From Actinoplanes lutulentus (GTDB lineage: Bacteria > Actinomycetota > Actinomycetes > Mycobacteriales > Micromonosporaceae), in assembly GCF_003259845.1 (NCBI RefSeq), contig NZ_QLMJ01000012.1:62001-126000 (forward strand): a stretch of 64,000 bases of DNA. Direction: 5' to 3'. The notes below the pieces were generated by a model. It did no database searches. It saw nothing but the letters and a program-made list of their open reading frames with translations, and was not told the origin of the DNA. Within the stretch, counting starts at the first letter, position 1; each line of letters starts with the position of its first letter. Shown here in pieces: positions 17,753-27,482 of the stretch. A program made the position numbers and the translations under genes.

Positions 17753-18685
17753 ATGCAGCGGTGGCGGGGCTACGAGTCGGTCCCCGGTGGATGGGGTCGT
17801 TCGGTCGTGACGATCGGCGTCTTCGACGGCGTGCATCGCGGGCACCAGGCGATCATCGGGCACGCGGTGAAACGGGCACGCGACCTCGGCCTCCAGTCGG
17901 TCGTGGTGACCTTCGACCCGCACCCGGCCGAGGTGGTCCGCCCGGGCTCGCACCCGGCGGTGCTGACCGAGCCGGTCCGCAAGGCCGAGCTGATCGAGGA
18001 GCTCGGCGTCGACGCGCTCTGCGTGGTGCCGTTCACCCCGGCCTTCTCGCAGCAGACGCCGAACGCGTTCGTCCACGACGTGCTGGTCGAGGCCCTGCAC
18101 ACGGCCGTGGTCGTGGTGGGGGACAACTTCAGGTTCGGCCACAAGGCGGCCGGTGACGTCACGATGCTGGAGACGCTCGGCCGGACCTTCGGGTTCACCG
18201 TCGAGGACGCGCCGCTGGTCTCCGAGGACGGGCTGGTCTTCTCCTCGACGTACATCCGCAGCTGCGTCGACGCGGGGGACGTGCGGGCCGCGTCGGTCGC
18301 GCTGGGCCGGCCGCATCGGCTCTCCGGCGTGGTGGTCCGCGGTGACGCTCGTGGCCGGGAGCTCGGATTCCCCACCGCCAACCTGATGGTCCATCGGTAC
18401 GCCGCTGTTCCGGCCGACGGCATCTACGCCGCCTGGCTCACCCGCACCGGGGAGAACGCCGGTCGCTGGGCCGCGAGTGTGTCGATCGGCACCAATCCGA
18501 CTTTCTCCGGCCGGGAGCGCCGCGTCGAGGCGTACGTGCTGGATTTCTCCGGTGATCTGTACGGTGAGCGGCTCAGCCTCGATTTTGTCGCGCACCTCCG
18601 TGAGCAGCGAACATACGACGGAATCGAGCCGTTGATCGCCCAGATCCAGGCCGACGTCGAACAGACCCGGGTAATGCTCACGTGA
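17753..18685 (+). CDS. ribF: Bifunctional riboflavin kinase/FAD synthetase
   Basis: 310 residues. The FAD-synthetase half starts at VTIGVFDGVHRGHQAII (HxGH nucleotidyltransferase motif), with VVVGDNFRFG and SSTYIRSCVDAG; the riboflavin-kinase half has RGDARGRELGFPTANL and GTNPTFSG. It converts riboflavin to FMN and FAD. ATG 17753 (MQRWRG) is preferred to the in-frame GTG at 17744, having a GGGAG ribosome site. In line with its usual position after truB. Confidence 0.97.
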   Translation: MQRWRGYESVPGGWGRSVVTIGVFDGVHRGHQAIIGHAVKRARDLGLQSVVVTFDPHPAEVVRPGSHPAVLTEPVRKAELIEELGVDALCVVPFTPAFSQQTPNAFVHDVLVEALHTAVVVVGDNFRFGHKAAGDVTMLETLGRTFGFTVEDAPLVSEDGLVFSSTYIRSCVDAGDVRAASVALGRPHRLSGVVVRGDARGRELGFPTANLMVHRYAAVPADGIYAAWLTRTGENAGRWAASVSIGTNPTFSGRERRVEAYVLDFSGDLYGERLSLDFVAHLREQRTYDGIEPLIAQIQADVEQTRVMLT

Positions 18686-18799
18686 CCGGCTGGTAGTGTG
18701 GAATGGTCGTTGGAATATCCGACACCGGTCCCGCCTGCCTGCCCGACGCCGCGGGGCGCGGGGTAACCGTGCAATCGGCAACACAGAAGTCCGGAGAAC

Positions 18800-19069
18800 A
18801 TGGCGCTCGATCAAGAGACCAAAAACAAGATCATGGGTGAGTACGCGACCAAGGAGGGCGACACCGGTTCGCCCGAGGTTCAGGTCGCCATGCTCACCAA
18901 GCGGATCGCCGACCTGACCGAGCACCTCAAGGTGCACAAGCACGACCACCACAGCCGGCGTGGCCTGCTGCTGCTGGTCGGCCAGCGTCGTCGCCTGCTG
19001 AACTACGTTCAGAAGAAGGACATCGCGCGTTACCGGACGCTCATCGAGCGTCTCGGCCTGCGCCGATAG
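18800..19069 (+). CDS. rpsO: 30S ribosomal protein S15
   Basis: 89 residues, full length. Conserved elements [45 protein letters not shown] and [12 protein letters not shown] are all present. S15 binds the central domain of 16S rRNA. GGAGAAC precedes ATG 18800. The 114-nt gap after ribF carries its own likely -10 (TAGTGT near 18694). A hairpin follows the stop and pnp comes next, the classical rpsO-pnp arrangement. Confidence 0.98.
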   Translation: MALDQETKNKIMGEYATKEGDTGSPEVQVAMLTKRIADLTEHLKVHKHDHHSRRGLLLLVGQRRRLLNYVQKKDIARYRTLIERLGLRR

Positions 19070-19077
19070 TTTGCTGA

Positions 19078-19101
19078 GGGAGCGGCCGTCCGGCCGCTCC
19101 C
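19078..19101 (+). terminator. GC hairpin after rpsO (terminator or processing site)
   Basis: GGGAGCGGCCG (19078-19088) and CGGCCGCTCCC (19091-19101) form a perfect 11-bp stem, followed only by TT. It may attenuate read-through into pnp or mark an mRNA 3' end. Confidence 0.65.
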
Positions 19102-19146
19102 TTGGAAATCTCACCCCACGGACCCGCGCGGATCACACCGTCAGCA

Positions 19147-19203
19147 CCGGTCCTCGGTAGTGGTTCCCAGGCCTTGGACCTGGGCACTTCGATCGAAGAC
19201 CGG
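19147..19203 (+). promoter_or_regulatory. Multi-tier hairpin in the pnp leader (putative RNase III/PNPase autoregulation site)
   Basis: Three nested stems are readable: CCGGTC/GACCGG (19147-19152 with 19198-19203), AGTG/CACT (19159-19162 with 19185-19188) and CCCAGG/CCTGGG (19166-19171 with 19179-19184). In Escherichia coli and Streptomyces the rpsO-pnp gap holds an RNase III-cleaved stem involved in PNPase control; a similar role here is inferred from position and structure. Confidence 0.5.
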
Positions 19204-19259
19204 CTCGACTGGAACGCGCTGTAGACCGCCGGGTCCTCGACGAAGGAGTACCGCACTTC

Positions 19260-21602
19260 ATGACAGAGCAGAACACCGCTCTCGGCACCGAATCCCGCAC
19301 CGCCGTCATCGACAACGGATCGTTCGGCACCCGCGAGATCGTCTTCTCCACCGGCCGCCTCGCACAGCAGGCTGCCGGTTCGGTGATCGTCCAGCTGGGC
19401 GACACCACCGTCCTCTCCGCCACGACCGCGAGCAAGCAGCCGAAGGAGCACTTCGACTTCTTCCCGCTGACCGTGGACGTCGAGGAGCGGATGTACGCGG
19501 CCGGCCGGATCCCCGGCTCGTTCTTCCGCCGCGAAGGCCGTCCCAGCGAGGACGCCATCCTCACCTGCCGCCTGATCGACCGGCCGCTGCGCCCGTCGTT
19601 CACCAAGGGCCTGCGCAACGAGGTTCAGGTCGTCGAGACCATCCTCGCGCTCGACCCGGCACACCCGTACGACGTCGTCGCCATGAACGCGGCGTCGATG
19701 TCGACCAAGCTCTCCGGCCTGCCGTTCAGCGGACCGGTCGGCTCGACCCGCGTCGCGCACGTCGAGGGTCAGTGGATCGCGTTCCCGACCCTGGAGGAGC
19801 TCGAGCGGGCCACCTTCGACATGGTCGTGGCCGGCCGGGTCACCGCCGACGGCGACGTCGCGATCATGATGGTCGAGGCTGAGGCCACGCCGCACGCGAT
19901 CAAGCTGATCTCGGCCGGCGCCGCCGCCCCGACCGAGGAGATCGTCGCCAGCGGCCTCGAGGCCGCGAAGCCGGCCATCCGCGAGCTCTGCCGCGCGCAG
20001 AGCGAGCTGGCCGAGATCGCCGCGAAGCCGGTCGCCGACTTCCCGGTCTTCCTGGACTACCAGGACGACGCCCTGCAGGCTGTCAGCGACGCGGTTCGCG
20101 CCGAGGTCGCCGAGGCTCTGAAGATCGCCGGCAAGCAGGAGCGCGAGGAGTCCCTCGACCTGGTCAAGGCGAAGGCGCACGAGCTGCTCGACGAGCGGTT
20201 CGAGGGCCGGGAGAAAGAGATCAGCGCGGCTTTCCGCTCGATCACCAAGTCCGAGGTCCGGCAGCGGGTCCTGCGTGAGCAGATCCGCATCGACGGCCGC
20301 GGCCCGCGCGACATCCGCCCGCTGACCGCTCAGGTCGGCGTGCTGCCCCGCGTGCACGGCTCGGCCCTGTTCGAGCGCGGCGAGACCCAGATCCTGGGTG
20401 TCACCACGCTGAACATGCTGCGCCTCGAGCAGTCGCTGGACACTCTCGCTCCCGAGAAGACCAAGCGCTACATGCACAACTACAACTTCCCGCCGTACTC
20501 GACCGGTGAGACCGGCCGGGTGGGCTCGCCGAAGCGCCGCGAGATCGGCCACGGCGCGCTGGCCGAGCGGGCCCTCGTGCCCGTGCTGCCGTCGCGTGAG
20601 GAGTTCCCCTACGCGATCCGTCAGGTCTCCGAGGCCCTCAGCTCCAACGGGTCGACGAGCATGGGCTCGGTCTGCGCCTCGACGCTGGCCCTGCTCTCCG
20701 CCGGTGTCCCGCTGAAGGCGCCGGTCGCCGGCATCGCGATGGGCCTGATCTCGGACGAGGTCGACGGCAAGACGCAGTACATCGCGCTCACCGACATCCT
20801 CGGGGCCGAGGACGCGTTCGGCGACATGGACTTCAAGGTCGCCGGTACGAGCGAGTTCGTCACCGCTCTGCAGCTGGACACCAAGCTCGACGGCATCCCG
20901 TCGGACGTGCTGGCCGGTGCCCTGCAGCAGGCGCACGAGGCTCGCGCCACGATCCTCAGCGTGATGACCGCCGCGATCGAGGCCCCGGCCGAGATGAGCG
21001 AGTACGCGCCGCGCGTCACCACGGTGAAGATCCCGGTCGACAAGATCGGCATGGTGATCGGGCCGAAGGGCCAGACCATCAACGCGATCCAGGACGAGAC
21101 CGGCGCCGACATCTCCATCGAGGACGACGGCACGATCTACGTCGGCGCGACCAACGGCCCGTCGGCCGATGCCGCGGTCGAGCGGATCAACGCGATCGCG
21201 AACCCGACCATGCCGAAGGCCGGCGACAAGTTCCTCGGCACCGTGGTGAAGACGGCCGCGTTCGGCGCGTTCATCTCGCTGCTGCCGGGCCGCGACGGCC
21301 TGCTGCACATCTCCAAGGTGGGCGACGGCAAGCGGGTCGACAAGGTCGAGGACTTCCTGAACGTCGGTGACAAGGTCGAGGTCTCGATCGCGGACATCGA
21401 CGCTCGCGGCAAGATCTACCTCGACAAGGTCCGCCCGGAGGGCGAGGAGGCCCCGGCCGCCGCGCCGGCAGCTTCCGGTGAGGGTCGTCCGGAGCGGGCG
21501 CCGCGCGAGGACCGCGGTCCCCGTGAGGGTGGCGCGCCCCGTGAGGGTGGCGGCGAGCCCCGCCGTCGCCGGCAGCGTCCGGCCGGCGAGCGCCGCGACT
21601 AA
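19260..21602 (+). CDS. pnp: Polynucleotide phosphorylase / guanosine pentaphosphate synthetase
   Basis: 780 residues. Two RNase PH-like domains (the second with [19 protein letters not shown] active-site sequence and [12 protein letters not shown]), then a KH domain ([27 protein letters not shown]) and an S1 domain ([26 protein letters not shown]). It degrades RNA phosphorolytically 3' to 5' and can add tails; actinobacterial members were first described as pppGpp synthetase. The C-terminal tail is rich in Arg, Glu and Gly ([11 protein letters not shown] repeats), a likely RNA- or RNase-binding extension. GAAGGAG sits about 11 nt upstream of ATG 19260. Confidence 0.97.
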   Translation: MTEQNTALGTESRTAVIDNGSFGTREIVFSTGRLAQQAAGSVIVQLGDTTVLSATTASKQPKEHFDFFPLTVDVEERMYAAGRIPGSFFRREGRPSEDAILTCRLIDRPLRPSFTKGLRNEVQVVETILALDPAHPYDVVAMNAASMSTKLSGLPFSGPVGSTRVAHVEGQWIAFPTLEELERATFDMVVAGRVTADGDVAIMMVEAEATPHAIKLISAGAAAPTEEIVASGLEAAKPAIRELCRAQSELAEIAAKPVADFPVFLDYQDDALQAVSDAVRAEVAEALKIAGKQEREESLDLVKAKAHELLDERFEGREKEISAAFRSITKSEVRQRVLREQIRIDGRGPRDIRPLTAQVGVLPRVHGSALFERGETQILGVTTLNMLRLEQSLDTLAPEKTKRYMHNYNFPPYSTGETGRVGSPKRREIGHGALAERALVPVLPSREEFPYAIRQVSEALSSNGSTSMGSVCASTLALLSAGVPLKAPVAGIAMGLISDEVDGKTQYIALTDILGAEDAFGDMDFKVAGTSEFVTALQLDTKLDGIPSDVLAGALQQAHEARATILSVMTAAIEAPAEMSEYAPRVTTVKIPVDKIGMVIGPKGQTINAIQDETGADISIEDDGTIYVGATNGPSADAAVERINAIANPTMPKAGDKFLGTVVKTAAFGAFISLLPGRDGLLHISKVGDGKRVDKVEDFLNVGDKVEVSIADIDARGKIYLDKVRPEGEEAPAAAPAASGEGRPERAPREDRGPREGGAPREGGGEPRRRRQRPAGERRD

Positions 21603-21618
21603 GTGACAGCGAACAACC

Positions 21619-21644
21619 GCGGGCCGGCCGAAAGGCCGGCCCGC
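21619..21644 (+). terminator. Perfect GC hairpin with GAAA tetraloop after pnp
   Basis: GCGGGCCGGCC (21619-21629) pairs with GGCCGGCCCGC (21634-21644) across GAAA. No T-run follows, so it could be a Rho-independent-like stop, an RNA stabiliser or a processing site. Its presence argues that the peptidase gene starts downstream, at 21687. Confidence 0.6.
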
Positions 21645-21686
21645 GCCGTTACCCCATCCGACCGCCCCGCCACCACCCTAAAACGG

Positions 21687-22979
21687 ATGAAAAGCATTTC
21701 CCTTCCGGACGGAATCCAGAAAACGGTCCTGCCCAGCGGCCTGCGCATCCTCACCGAGTCGATCCCGCACACCCGCAGCGCAGCGCTGGGGATCTGGGTG
21801 GGCATCGGCTCCCGGGACGAGACGCCGTCGCTGCACGGCGCCTCCCACTTCCTCGAGCACCTGCTCTTCAAGGGCACGCACAAGCGCACCGCGCTGGACA
21901 TCTCCTCGGAGATCGAGGCGGTGGGCGGCGAGACGAACGCCTTCACCACGAAGGAATACACCTGCTACTACGCGCGGGTGCTCGACGCTGATCTGCCGCT
22001 CGCGGTCGACGTGCTGTGCGACGCGCTCGCCGACTCGCTCCTGGATCCGGACGACGTCGAGACCGAGCGTGGCGTGATCCTCGAAGAGATCGCCATGCAC
22101 GAGGACGAGCCCGGCGACGAGGTCCACGACATCTTCTCCGAGGCGATCTTCGGAAATCACCCGCTCGGGCGGCTGATCTCCGGTACGCCCGAGTCGATCA
22201 CCCCGATGACCCGGGACCAGATCAACCGGTTCTACCGCAAGCGCTACACGGCCCCCGAGGTCGTCATCGCGGCGGCCGGCAACTTGGACCACGCGGCCGT
22301 GGTGAAGATGGTCCGCAAAGCCTTCGCCGGCACCCCGCTGGACACCGAGCCGGCCGCACCCGCGCCGACCCGCCCGTGGGAGAAGCCGGTACGCCTGCAG
22401 AAGCCCTCGACCGTCGTCGTACGCCGCGACACCGAGCAGGCGCACATCGTCCTCGGTGGTGGCGGCCTGGGCCGGCACGACGAGCGCCGGTTCGCCCTGG
22501 GTGTGCTGAACAACGTGCTCGGCGGCGGCATGTCGAGCCGTCTCTTCCAGGAGATCCGGGAGAGGCGCGGCCTGGCCTACTCGGTCTACTCGTACGCGAG
22601 CCAGCACGCCGACGCCGGCCTGGTCGGCGTCTACGCCGGCTGCGCGCCGACCCGGGCCCAGGAGGTGCTCGACCTGATCCGGGTGGAGCTCGACCGGGTC
22701 GCCACGGACGGCATCACCGCCGGTGAGCTGCTCCGGGGCAAGGGCATGGTGAAGGGCTCGTACGTTCTGGGCCTGGAGGACACCGGGTCGCGGATGAGCC
22801 GTCTCGCCAAGTCGGAGCTGCTGCACGGCGACATCATGGGTGTCGACGATCTGCTGGCCCGGGTGGACGCGGTCACCGTCGACGAGGTCAACGCGGTCGC
22901 CGCCGAGCTGTTCTCAGGCTCCGGCGGGCGTTCGCTGGCCGTGGTGGGCCCGTTCGACGAGGCCGATTTTTCGGCCTGA
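21687..22979 (+). CDS. M16-family zinc metallopeptidase (PepR-like)
   Basis: 430 residues from ATG 21687 (MKSISLP); an in-frame GTG at 21603 would place the GC hairpin inside the coding region and has no better ribosome site, but cannot be excluded. The inverted zinc motif HxxEH appears as HFLEHLLFKGT, with the distal Glu in EEIAMHEDE. The second M16 lobe has the R/Y motif near FQEIRERRGLAYSVYS. M16 peptidases cut short peptides in a closed chamber. It follows pnp exactly as pepR does in mycobacteria; the in vivo substrate is unknown. Confidence 0.92.
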   Translation: MKSISLPDGIQKTVLPSGLRILTESIPHTRSAALGIWVGIGSRDETPSLHGASHFLEHLLFKGTHKRTALDISSEIEAVGGETNAFTTKEYTCYYARVLDADLPLAVDVLCDALADSLLDPDDVETERGVILEEIAMHEDEPGDEVHDIFSEAIFGNHPLGRLISGTPESITPMTRDQINRFYRKRYTAPEVVIAAAGNLDHAAVVKMVRKAFAGTPLDTEPAAPAPTRPWEKPVRLQKPSTVVVRRDTEQAHIVLGGGGLGRHDERRFALGVLNNVLGGGMSSRLFQEIRERRGLAYSVYSYASQHADAGLVGVYAGCAPTRAQEVLDLIRVELDRVATDGITAGELLRGKGMVKGSYVLGLEDTGSRMSRLAKSELLHGDIMGVDDLLARVDAVTVDEVNAVAAELFSGSGGRSLAVVGPFDEADFSA

Positions 22980-22994
22980 TTACCCTTGGACCCC

Positions 22995-24726
<1,732 letters not shown>

Positions 24727-24769
24727 CCCGCTGCTGGACTGATTGCGCGCGGTGGCTAGGTTGGCGTCG

Positions 24770-25237
24770 ATGACCGAGCAGACGACGACCCAGCCGCCGA
24801 CGGCCGAGCTGACGCCGACCGGCCGCCGGGTCCGGGTCCTGGTGACCGTTGCCGGGCTCGTCCTGCTGCTGGCCGGCACCTTCTGGGGCCAGGACGACGA
24901 CTTCCCGTTCGGCCCCTTCCGGATGTATTCGACCGCGCCCGATCCGAACGGCGCCGCGAAGGACACCCGGGTCGAAGGGGTGGACGTGACCGGCGCCGTC
25001 GTGGCGATCACCGAGGCGAACAGCGGCATCCGCCGTGCCGAGATCGAGGGCCAGCAGGCGGCATACGAAGCCGACCCGTCGCGCCTGAGCCGGATCGCCG
25101 CTGCCTACGCCGAGCACACGCCGGGCGCTCCGGCGCTGCGTGAGGTGCGCATCGTGATCCGCTGGCATCTGGTCGAGCACAGCCGCCCGACCGGCACCTA
25201 CACCGACGAGGTCGTCGCCGATTGGGTGAAACGGTGA
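24770..25237 (+). CDS. Membrane-anchored hypothetical protein
   Basis: 155 residues: a cytosolic Thr/Pro-rich tip, one membrane segment (VLVTVAGLVLLLAGTFW) and an extracellular domain starting FPFGPFRMYSTA that predicts mixed alpha/beta. No family is recognised. TAGGTT 7 nt before ATG 24770 suggests a leaderless mRNA. Its stop overlaps the start of the HTTM-like gene (GTGA), so the pair is translationally coupled and likely forms a membrane complex. Confidence 0.75.
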   Translation: MTEQTTTQPPTAELTPTGRRVRVLVTVAGLVLLLAGTFWGQDDDFPFGPFRMYSTAPDPNGAAKDTRVEGVDVTGAVVAITEANSGIRRAEIEGQQAAYEADPSRLSRIAAAYAEHTPGAPALREVRIVIRWHLVEHSRPTGTYTDEVVADWVKR

Positions 25238-26085
25238 CGCGCCTGGTCCGCTGGCTGACCGAGCCGGTTCCGAAAGGCCGGGTCGCCGCGTTCCGTACGC
25301 TGGTCTATCTGTTCGTCGCTCTTGATCTTGTCGTTTTCACGCCGTGGGTGCGCTCGCACGCGAACACGCCCGGTGATCTTTACGAACCGCTGCTGGTCGG
25401 CCGTCTGCTGCATCTGCCGACGCCCGGCCCGCTGCTGGTGAACGGCATATTCTGGGCGCTGATCGTGCTGGCCCTCGCGGCCGCGACCGGCCGCGCGCCG
25501 CGCCTGCTGGGCTGGACGGTCTTCCTGCTCTACTTCGAGTGGATGATCATCGCGATGAGTTACGGCAAGGTCGATCACGACCGCGTCGGCCTGCTCGTCG
25601 CGCTGGCGGTCCTGCCGACTGTCGGCGCAGCCCGACACGGTGATCAGGAACGGACAGAAGCCGGCGGCTGGGCCCTGCGCGTCACGCAGATCGCGGTCAT
25701 TTGCACCTATTTCCTGGCGGCGCTGGCGAAACTCCGCTTCGGCGGCATCGACTGGGTGACCAGCTCAGTCCTCGCCCAGGCGATCATCCGCCGCGGCACC
25801 GCCCTGGCCGACCTGATCGCCGGCGTACCCGGCCTGCTGATCCTCGCGCAGTTCGGCATCATCGCGTTCGAGCTGCTCAGCCCACTGATCTTCTTCGTGC
25901 CGGCCCGCTGGCGCAGCGCGGTGGTCGCGTTCTTCTACAGCTTCCACGTGATCACTTTCGCCACGATCACGATCTCTTTCGCCCCGCATCTGGTCGCGAT
26001 GGCGAGCTTCCTACCCTTAGAGAAGATCAAACTCTTTGGGTACGCGTATCGGGCCCGGACAAAAGCAGTCGACGCGCCCCCGTGA
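25234..26085 (+). CDS. HTTM-like multi-pass membrane protein
   Basis: 283 residues with about seven hydrophobic helices. Features reminiscent of HTTM/vitamin-K-dependent gamma-carboxylase-like proteins are VYLFVALDLV near the start, the motif YFLAALAKLRFGGIDWV and the histidine-containing FYSFHVITF helix. Start GTG 25234 overlaps the upstream stop. HTTM proteins are often found with DCC-family thiol proteins, and one is encoded convergently 0.4 kb away. Enzymatic activity is unknown. Confidence 0.65.
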   Translation: MTRLVRWLTEPVPKGRVAAFRTLVYLFVALDLVVFTPWVRSHANTPGDLYEPLLVGRLLHLPTPGPLLVNGIFWALIVLALAAATGRAPRLLGWTVFLLYFEWMIIAMSYGKVDHDRVGLLVALAVLPTVGAARHGDQERTEAGGWALRVTQIAVICTYFLAALAKLRFGGIDWVTSSVLAQAIIRRGTALADLIAGVPGLLILAQFGIIAFELLSPLIFFVPARWRSAVVAFFYSFHVITFATITISFAPHLVAMASFLPLEKIKLFGYAYRARTKAVDAPP

Positions 26086-26191
26086 GTCCCCCGCGACCCC
26101 AGAGCGCCGTCCAGGCCGCTGCGCGCCCTACGGCGCCCGGTGCACCGTCCCGCCCGCCCCAGGGCTGATCCCACCGCCGCTGCGTCCCCGC

Positions 26192-26232
26192 GTGTCGAGT
26201 TCGGGTGCGTATCAAGCCTGAAGTCGACACGC
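26192..26232. repeat. REP-like palindromic unit A (41 bp)
   Basis: Begins GTGTCGAGTT and ends AGTCGACACGC, so the ends GTGTCGA/TCGACAC are inverted. The same architecture and length recur 20 bp downstream in unit B. Confidence 0.7.
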
Positions 26233-26252
26233 ACTCTGCGAATCGTTGGCCT

Positions 26253-26293
26253 GTGTCGATTTTGGGGTTGATGTGCGCCTCAACTCGACACGC
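26253..26293. repeat. REP-like palindromic unit B (41 bp)
   Basis: Begins GTGTCGATTT and ends ACTCGACACGC. It is identical in length to unit A and shares both termini. The outer arms of the pair (26189-26201 and 26282-26294) also form a perfect 13-bp inverted repeat, CGCGTGTCGAGTT/AACTCGACACGCG. Confidence 0.7.
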
Positions 26294-26496
26294 GTTGGGC
26301 GGGAAGCTCGTGGCGTTATGCCCTTGGCCCCGCCGGGCGGACCCGGGGATCTGTGGGGGCTGCTGGGTTTGCGGGAGCTGGGGTCTTGGGTCGCCGGGGG
26401 GGTGGGGTGGGTGCGCCGGGGTGGGGACCGTCAGGTGTCGGGAGACTACGGATGCCGTCGGCTGCGGTTGGGCGACCCCGGACGCGTACCCAAGGA

Positions 26497-26868
26497 TCAG
26501 GGGTGGGGGCGGACCGCACAGGCGGCTGTGCCGCCGGGCATGAGGTGGCGGTGGTCGGCGACCCACTGGTAAGCGGGCCAGGCCGCGAAGCGGACCGGGC
26601 CCAGGGTGAGCGCCGCGCCGGGGAGTGACCAGAAACGGCCTGCGTCTTTCAGCAGGAGCGCGATGGCGTCCGGGCCGGCGGCGGTGGAGCCGTCCGCGGC
26701 GACCCATTGGACGGCGGCTTCGCACTGTTCGACGGTGAGGCCCAGGGCCTTGAGGTCGGCGAACTGCCAGGGGATGACCTTGGCGTGGGTGGGGATGCGG
26801 CGCTCGATGAAATCGGCGCAGAGGGTGCAGAAGGAGCAGTCGCCGTCGAAGACGAAGGTGGGTGTCAC
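26497..26868 (-). CDS. DCC-family thiol-disulfide oxidoreductase-like protein (DUF393)
   Basis: 123 residues from GTG 26868. The family signature FDGDCSFCTLCADF gives the DxxCxxC redox motif close to the N-terminus. DUF393 proteins are thioredoxin-like and commonly pair with HTTM membrane proteins. GGAG lies 9 nt upstream, inside the end of the GNAT gene (4-nt gap), so the two minus-strand genes form an operon. An in-frame ATG 26901 would overlap that gene and lacks the ribosome site. Confidence 0.85.
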   Translation of the reverse strand: MTPTFVFDGDCSFCTLCADFIERRIPTHAKVIPWQFADLKALGLTVEQCEAAVQWVAADGSTAAGPDAIALLLKDAGRFWSLPGAALTLGPVRFAAWPAYQWVADHRHLMPGGTAACAVRPHP

Positions 26869-26872
26869 TGTT

Positions 26873-27442
26873 CTATTCTCCGTCGCGGTCGAGCGATACA
26901 TGCAGGCGGACCTGGGGTACGAGAAGGTCGTCCACATCGAGGGCTCGGCCCGCTCCGTCGGGCTCCCAGCCGGTGGAGCCGAGGAACTTGAGCATCGCGC
27001 TGTCGGCTTCGTAGGCCCAGGCCACCGCGGCCCGGAACTTGTCGTCGCGCCAGTGGTCGACCACGGCTGCCAGCAGCCGGCTGCCGTGGCCGCGACGGGC
27101 CCAGCGGGGCTCGATCAGCAGGTCGGTGACGGCGGCGACGTCGTCCGGCAGCGGGGTCTCCTCAGGGGCCAGGGCCTGCTCGTCGGCGGGGCCGGCGGCG
27201 GCGAAACCGACGACGTTCTTCGCCGTGTCGCTCTGCTCCACGGCGATCAGGACGCGGTGCCGGACCGACGGGGGCGCGGTGATCGCCTCGGTCCAGCCGC
27301 GAGCGAGGTACGCCTCGTCGAGGTTCGCCAGAACGTGCGGCGGGAACATCCGGCGGTACGCGGTGCGCCATGTGGAGAGCTGGATGCGTGCGATCTCCGA
27401 GGCGTCCTCGGGACGCGCGGGGCGGACGAAGCCGAGAGCCAT
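26873..27442 (-). CDS. GNAT-family N-acetyltransferase
   Basis: 189 residues. The acetyl-CoA site is IEPRWARRGHGSRLLAAVVDH (RxxGxG/S motif A), preceded by a helix starting DASEIARIQLSTWRTAYR and followed by WAYEADSAMLKFLGSTGWEPDG, the usual C-terminal lobe. It acetylates an amine of unknown identity. Starts with ATG 27442, divergent from the YcaQ-like gene with 40 bp between; upstream of the DCC gene by 4 nt. Confidence 0.87.
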   Translation of the reverse strand: MALGFVRPARPEDASEIARIQLSTWRTAYRRMFPPHVLANLDEAYLARGWTEAITAPPSVRHRVLIAVEQSDTAKNVVGFAAAGPADEQALAPEETPLPDDVAAVTDLLIEPRWARRGHGSRLLAAVVDHWRDDKFRAAVAWAYEADSAMLKFLGSTGWEPDGAGRALDVDDLLVPQVRLHVSLDRDGE

Positions 27443-27452
27443 GGCCGCAACT

Positions 27453-27475
27453 TTGTCACACCCCTGTCCTATGTT
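27453..27475 (+). promoter_or_regulatory. RecA-NDp/PafBC-type DNA-damage promoter of the ycaQ-like gene
   Basis: TTGTCA (27453-27458), 11 nt beginning CACCC, then TATGTT (27470-27475). This matches the published mycobacterial layout tTGTCR-N11-TAnnnT. The start codon GTG follows exactly 7 nt later, predicting a leaderless, damage-inducible mRNA. Confidence 0.6.
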
Positions 27476-27482
27476 GCTTCAC

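Larger units (their letters stand above)
26086..26496. other. 411-bp convergent intergenic region with REP-like elements
   Basis: No gene is supported here. It contains two related 41-bp palindromic units (26192-26232, 26253-26293) and then a strongly G-rich tract on the plus strand (about 26300-26500). Open frames crossing it have no start-site support. Confidence 0.7.
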
